The notes below the pieces were generated by a model, which was not told the origin of the DNA, did no database searches, and worked only from the letters and a program-made list of their open reading frames with translations. The position numbers and the translations under genes are program-made. This document shows, piece after piece, positions 48,995 to 53,198 of a stretch of 53,198 nt of DNA. Each line of letters begins with the position of its first letter. Positions within the stretch are counted from its first letter, which is position 1. Location of the stretch: assembly GCA_030837545.1 (NCBI GenBank), contig JAUPKI010000317.1, positions 1-53,198 of the forward strand, read 5' to 3'. The DNA is from Thermodesulfobacteriota bacterium. Lineage in GTDB: Bacteria > Desulfobacterota > DSM-4660 > Desulfatiglandales > Desulfatiglandaceae.

Positions 48995-50017
48995 GTGGAA
49001 CCAAAAACCAGCGCCAATGCCCTTAGATTTTCCGTCATTGTCCCAGCTTTCAATGCCGAAATCACATTGCGTGACTGCCTTAAGGCCCTGAATGACCAGA
49101 CTGCGCTCAAAGCAGATTACGAGGTCATTGTCGTGGATGACGGATCTTCAGATGACACCTCGAAGATAGCAAAACAATATAACGTGAAATGCGTATATCA
49201 GACCAACCGGGGGCCGGCCGCCGCACGAAACAGGGGCGTCTCCGAGGCTGAGGGAGAAATAGTCCTGTTCACGGACGCTGACTGCATACCGGACCGCAAC
49301 TGGATATATGAAATGGCCCTCCCGTTTGAAGATTCAAAAGTCATGGGGGTGAAAGGCGCCTATAAGACACGTCAAACGCGGTTAACTGCAAGATTTGCCC
49401 AGGCAGAGTTTGAAGATCGTTATGAGCTTTTGCAGCGACATGTCTCTATTGATATGATAGACACTTATTCAGCCGCTTTCAGAAAAGACATATTTGAGCA
49501 AATGGGGGGGTTTGATGAACGTTTTACCTCCGCCAACAACGAGGACACGGACTTTTCGTATCGCCTGGCAGCGGCTGGTTATAAAATGGTCTTTAACGCG
49601 AGGGCCTTTGTCTATCACACCCACCCGGACACTCTGGCAAAATATCTAAGGGTTAAATTTTGGAGGGGTTACTGGCGGATGGTGGTATATCGCAGATATC
49701 CGAATAAGGCTGTAAAGGATTCTTACACACCAGGAGTCATCAAAATCCAGGCTCTATCAATGGCATTAGCGCTGTCCCTTTTTCTTTTCTCGTGGCTGAT
49801 TCCTGGATTATTGCATCTGGGTCTTCTATTCTCCTTTATTATCCTATTGTCTTCTTTTCCATTTTCCTTCAAGGTATATAGAAGAGACAGAGCCCTGGCC
49901 TTGGCTTCACCCATGTTTGTTTTTCTGCGGGCTTTTGTCTTCAGCATCGGCAGTTTTCTGGGCCTTGTTCGATCCCTGCTGTGGCCTCAGGGAACCGGTT
50001 TCAGCCAGATGCAATGA
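48995..50017 (+). CDS. glycosyltransferase family 2
   Basis: FSVIVPAFNAEITLRDCLKALNDQT, VIVVDDGSSDDTSKIA, GPAAARNRGVSEAEGEIVLFTDADC. Confidence 0.95.
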   Translation: MEPKTSANALRFSVIVPAFNAEITLRDCLKALNDQTALKADYEVIVVDDGSSDDTSKIAKQYNVKCVYQTNRGPAAARNRGVSEAEGEIVLFTDADCIPDRNWIYEMALPFEDSKVMGVKGAYKTRQTRLTARFAQAEFEDRYELLQRHVSIDMIDTYSAAFRKDIFEQMGGFDERFTSANNEDTDFSYRLAAAGYKMVFNARAFVYHTHPDTLAKYLRVKFWRGYWRMVVYRRYPNKAVKDSYTPGVIKIQALSMALALSLFLFSWLIPGLLHLGLLFSFIILLSSFPFSFKVYRRDRALALASPMFVFLRAFVFSIGSFLGLVRSLLWPQGTGFSQMQ

Positions 50018-51057
50018 GGCAGTGCCGAAGGCTCCCATGCAAGGCGAAACCCCAATAGCGGTGTTCTAAGGTGTGCCTCGCTTTTTGCGCGGTTTGCTGA
50101 CCGGCATCCCCTTGCCCAGTAATTCCAGGCGCCTCCGCGATCCACCCTCTCAGTCCCAGCGGATGGGCCAGCAGGGTCCATAACGGGTTCTGTTGGATAT
50201 TTGCTGTCATACCAATCCTGACATCGCTCCCATACATTTCCCGCCATGTCATAGAGCCCCCATGCATTTGGAGGGAAAGACCCTACCTTCATAGTCCTGC
50301 CGGGATTGATCCCTTCACATTCCTTGCTCCAGTAATTGCCGTAGTTTGCCTTTGAACAATCCGCCTCATCGCCCCAAGGAAACATGGCGGTAGCGCCCCC
50401 CCTGCAGGCATACTCCCATTCAGCCTCAGTCGGCAGCCGATAGGTCCCCTCTCCTCTCACGTTCATCCTCCTGATGAATTCCTGGATCTCGTCCCAGGAT
50501 ATGGATTCCACAGGACAGTCTGAACACCCGGCAAAAAGGGAAGGATTATATCTCATTACTGCCTCCCACTGGGCCTGGGTTACCTCGGTTGTTTGGAGGA
50601 GATAAGGCTTAGTGATGGTAACCTGATGGAGGGTTTCATCATCGTCCCTTCCTGGTTCATCTTCAGGGCTTCCCATATTAAAGGCACCCGGAGGGATAAG
50701 CACAAAGGTCTGGCCCAGACTGTTGGTAAAGGAATGAACCATATACTGAATGACCGCATGGAGTACGGCGCCGGTGGGAAAACAGAGAACTCCTTCTATC
50801 CTATCAATTCTCTCCTGGCCTTCATCATTAACCGACGGTAGACACGGCGCAAGGGACATGCCCTTTTCCCCTTCTCTGTCGGAAAAACTCGAGGGAGTAT
50901 TAAAAGCGACATCCGGAGGCATCACCTCGAAAAATGGCTGTTCTGCCTGGCAGCAACTCTCAATTTCGGCAGGGTTTTCAGAGTAACACGTTTCACCACA
51001 GAGACAATATGTGGCAAGGACAGTGAGCGAAAAAAATAGAATTCTAATAAATTGCAC
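49987..51057 (-). CDS. secreted SUMF1/FGE-sulfatase-domain protein
   Basis: FVLIPPGAFNMGSPEDEPGRDDDETLHQVTITKPYLLQTTEVTQAQWEAVM; YRLPTEAEWEYACRGG; WGLYDMAGNVWERCQDWY; GTG start at 51057 preceded by GGAGGGGAGAA. Confidence 0.88.
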   Translation of the reverse strand: MQFIRILFFSLTVLATYCLCGETCYSENPAEIESCCQAEQPFFEVMPPDVAFNTPSSFSDREGEKGMSLAPCLPSVNDEGQERIDRIEGVLCFPTGAVLHAVIQYMVHSFTNSLGQTFVLIPPGAFNMGSPEDEPGRDDDETLHQVTITKPYLLQTTEVTQAQWEAVMRYNPSLFAGCSDCPVESISWDEIQEFIRRMNVRGEGTYRLPTEAEWEYACRGGATAMFPWGDEADCSKANYGNYWSKECEGINPGRTMKVGSFPPNAWGLYDMAGNVWERCQDWYDSKYPTEPVMDPAGPSAGTERVDRGGAWNYWARGCRSANRAKSEAHLRTPLLGFRLAWEPSALPHCIWLKPVP

Positions 51058-51167
51058 TTCTCCCCTCCTTACTCCGAAATGAGGCGCCGCAACGCTCAAA
51101 AACAGGAGAGACCGGCATTATCAGAGGTCCCGTGCAGTGCACAGGGGCCTCGGTTATTCGATATGAA

Positions 51168-52919
51168 TCAATGACACTGATTGATCGTTGGCTCTCCTGC
51201 CTCATCCGTAGGATGGGGCTTCCCATAATACTCGTCGTTCCAGGTAATGTCCGACTCACCCTGGAGGATTGAAACCTGATAGGAGTAGGCCCCTGCTGCA
51301 ACATCACCGGGAACCGTCCACTCAAAAAGATACAGTTGGGAACTTCCAGGGGCAAGCCCTGCGGCCGAGACAGGTCCCAACTTAGTCCCAGATCCATCTT
51401 TAAGGGTAAACCATATCATGGTCTCCTTCGACATGGGCTCATCCCCCATATTGTTGATCAACGCCCCCAGGGTCACCTTAGCGCCCGGCTCCACAACCAC
51501 GTCGGGACCCTTAGCCAGCACCTTGCACCACGTCTCGTCGGTCCATATGTAGTATCCGCTCGAAACAGCCGTAAATTCGACCCCTTCAAGACCGTATGGG
51601 GGCGCCAGGTATCGAAGCATGATTTCATCTCCAGATTCCATGAATGCCCTCAGGTTGTCCTTTGCGCCGAGCGCCGGGATCACGTCGCCTGTTCTGTTGT
51701 GAATCGCTGACAAGAGCGGCAGCGGCAACCATCGGCCGGATGTATCCCACTGGTATCGATAGTGCATCTGGGTGCTGTTGATGTACGACTCCTCCCGGTC
51801 TACCTCCTTAATAAGAAAAGTGAGGGTGCCATCCACCTGAGGAACCGGAGCAAAGGTTATCGGTTGAGGCTGATACCGTTCGGCTTCCGGACAATGCATC
51901 CTCGTAAATATCGAACCGACAAATTGATACGCTGAACCATCCCAGGCATGAAGCTCAGGACAAGAAGGTTGGGGTGTGCCGGATGTTAGCCACTTGAAGA
52001 GGTGTTGTGCAAGCTCCCAGTCAGAACCCTGATCGTCCATTTCGTCTTCCCCATCGATGGTGACACAATCCCTGTCTGAATCTTCCTCAATCTCAGGGTG
52101 CGGGCCAATGAGAACCACTCTGCCTGAACCATATGTAAACGCAACAAGAGCGGGCTCTCCGTTGTATTCGTAATTACCCAGGGCCTCCACGCTGGCGTCT
52201 GAATCTGATGTGAAATAAGGCCCCCCGTAGTAAAGCATGGCCTCAGTAAAAGGAGCTTTCTTATAGCTTGACAATATCTCAGTATCGTTTGGAAAGTTGA
52301 TCTTAGTCATTTTATAGGTAGGCCATGGGGCGATGCCGTCGATCGGCCCCGTGGCTGTGCCCGAAAAAAGATCCAAGTCGTATCCCGTCAGCTCATTATA
52401 ATGATTATAGACGAAATAATCGTCATAGGGGATACCTTCTGACACAATTCTGTCCGACGCAAAAAATGAACCTGCGCAAATGCCAAAATAGCTGCCCCCG
52501 TTTTTGACAAAGCTGCGGATACGGTCCTTCCCCGACAAGCTTATCCAGTAATTATACCAGGGTGCCCACCCCCCCGGAAATATCAGCACCTTATAGAGCT
52601 TCGACAGATCTTGTGTTGAATCGTTAAGGTCAAGATAAGTAATTTCTTCATGAGATAGCCCCATCCAGGTCAACATGCATCTGATAGCAGCGATCCCATC
52701 CTGCCACGCGCCTACTCTTGATTCGCCCGTCTTCGGATCGGGCGGCGCTATGGAATCGTTATAAATAGCAACGTCAGCACCGTCGAGGGCGAATGCTGTG
52801 TCTTTACATACGGTGAGATATGGGCACACCAGTGCAAAAAGGGTTATAAAAGCGGTTGAGAACCGGATGTGATTTGTCCCATTCAATCTCTTTTTCATGT
52901 TTAACACCCAATACTCCAT
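51168..52919 (-). CDS. secreted protein with class I glutamine amidotransferase-like (BPL_N-type) domain and C-terminal Ig-like/CARDB-like region
   Basis: signal peptide-like N-terminus; VLIFPGGWAPWYNYW, NGGSYFGICAGSFFASD; C-terminal EWTVPGDVAAGAYSYQVSILQGE. Confidence 0.7.
   Translation of the reverse strand: MEYWVLNMKKRLNGTNHIRFSTAFITLFALVCPYLTVCKDTAFALDGADVAIYNDSIAPPDPKTGESRVGAWQDGIAAIRCMLTWMGLSHEEITYLDLNDSTQDLSKLYKVLIFPGGWAPWYNYWISLSGKDRIRSFVKNGGSYFGICAGSFFASDRIVSEGIPYDDYFVYNHYNELTGYDLDLFSGTATGPIDGIAPWPTYKMTKINFPNDTEILSSYKKAPFTEAMLYYGGPYFTSDSDASVEALGNYEYNGEPALVAFTYGSGRVVLIGPHPEIEEDSDRDCVTIDGEDEMDDQGSDWELAQHLFKWLTSGTPQPSCPELHAWDGSAYQFVGSIFTRMHCPEAERYQPQPITFAPVPQVDGTLTFLIKEVDREESYINSTQMHYRYQWDTSGRWLPLPLLSAIHNRTGDVIPALGAKDNLRAFMESGDEIMLRYLAPPYGLEGVEFTAVSSGYYIWTDETWCKVLAKGPDVVVEPGAKVTLGALINNMGDEPMSKETMIWFTLKDGSGTKLGPVSAAGLAPGSSQLYLFEWTVPGDVAAGAYSYQVSILQGESDITWNDEYYGKPHPTDEAGEPTINQCH
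51213..51324. repeat. 112-bp exact direct repeat, copy 1
   Basis: identical to 53087-53198 base for base (offset 1874). Confidence 0.97.
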
Positions 52920-53041
52920 GGAAAAGGGTCGGAAAACTGCAGGCCCTCCCGGCCATTCTCACTACAGAGAAGAGTGCGGGTGCATGGAAACAGAAAGGGT
53001 CTCCTGCCGGATGCAGAAGACCCTCTGGATGTGACTAAGCC

Positions 53042-53198
53042 CTAATGACAGGCATAACCCGCTGCCTCTCCCACGTCACTCGGGATATGGGGCTTCCCAT
53101 AATACTCGTCGTTCCAGGTAATGTCCGACTCACCCTGGAGGATTGAAACCTGATAGGAGTAGGCCCCTGCTGCAACATCACCGGGAACCGTCCACTCA
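53042..53198 (-). CDS. 3' end of a paralogue of the 51168-52919 protein (partial, truncated by window end)
   Basis: reverse-strand reading gives ...EWTVPGDVAAGAYSYQVSILQGESDITWNDEYYGKPHIPSDVGEAAGYACH-stop, matching ...GKPHPTDEAGEPTINQCH of copy 1. Confidence 0.85.
   Translation of the reverse strand, partial: EWTVPGDVAAGAYSYQVSILQGESDITWNDEYYGKPHIPSDVGEAAGYACH
53087..53198. repeat. 112-bp exact direct repeat, copy 2 (runs off window)
   Basis: identical to 51213-51324. Confidence 0.97.

Noticed and set aside
49987-51057. Sulfatase-maturing formylglycine-generating enzyme
   Set aside because: Active-site Cys pair not present and no sulfatase gene in the window; kept as generic SUMF1-domain protein.

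Overview
53.2 kb bacterial chromosomal window, probably from an anaerobic Deltaproteobacterium/Desulfobacterota-like organism (inferred from gene content only). It falls into four blocks. (1) 0-9 kb: rmlB/rmlD, a YkgJ-like cysteine-cluster protein, malate dehydrogenase, a large AsmA-like protein, a NUDIX hydrolase and a BrnT/BrnA-type toxin-antitoxin pair. (2) 9-19.5 kb: a cardiolipin-synthase-like remnant lacking its catalytic middle, then a CoA-thioester gene set (two HMG-CoA-lyase-like proteins, a GcdA-like carboxyltransferase, a crotonase, an acyl-CoA dehydrogenase), an MsbA-like ABC exporter and an IHF/HU protein with an unusual insertion. (3) 19.8-50 kb: a long co-directional envelope/exopolysaccharide locus (polyprenyl-P sugar transferase, Wza, Wzc-like, Wzy-like, Wzx, GT9, GT2). 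Embedded in it are an early-shikimate module (CM-DAHP synthase, AroB, AroQ) with an acyl-CoA ligase, an alcohol dehydrogenase and a stand-alone molybdopterin oxidoreductase, plus four radical-SAM proteins, two LpxL-like acyltransferases, an FAD oxidoreductase and a DUF362-ferredoxin protein. This locus is the best candidate for an undescribed biosynthetic system. (4) 50-53.2 kb, minus strand: a secreted SUMF1-domain protein, a secreted GATase-like/BPL_N protein and the 3' end of a paralogue sharing an exact 112-bp repeat. A family of MITE-like palindromic elements and several short-word tandem repeats occupy the intergenic spaces. No rRNA, tRNA or CRISPR array was recognised. All assignments come from reading motifs by eye; no database search was run.
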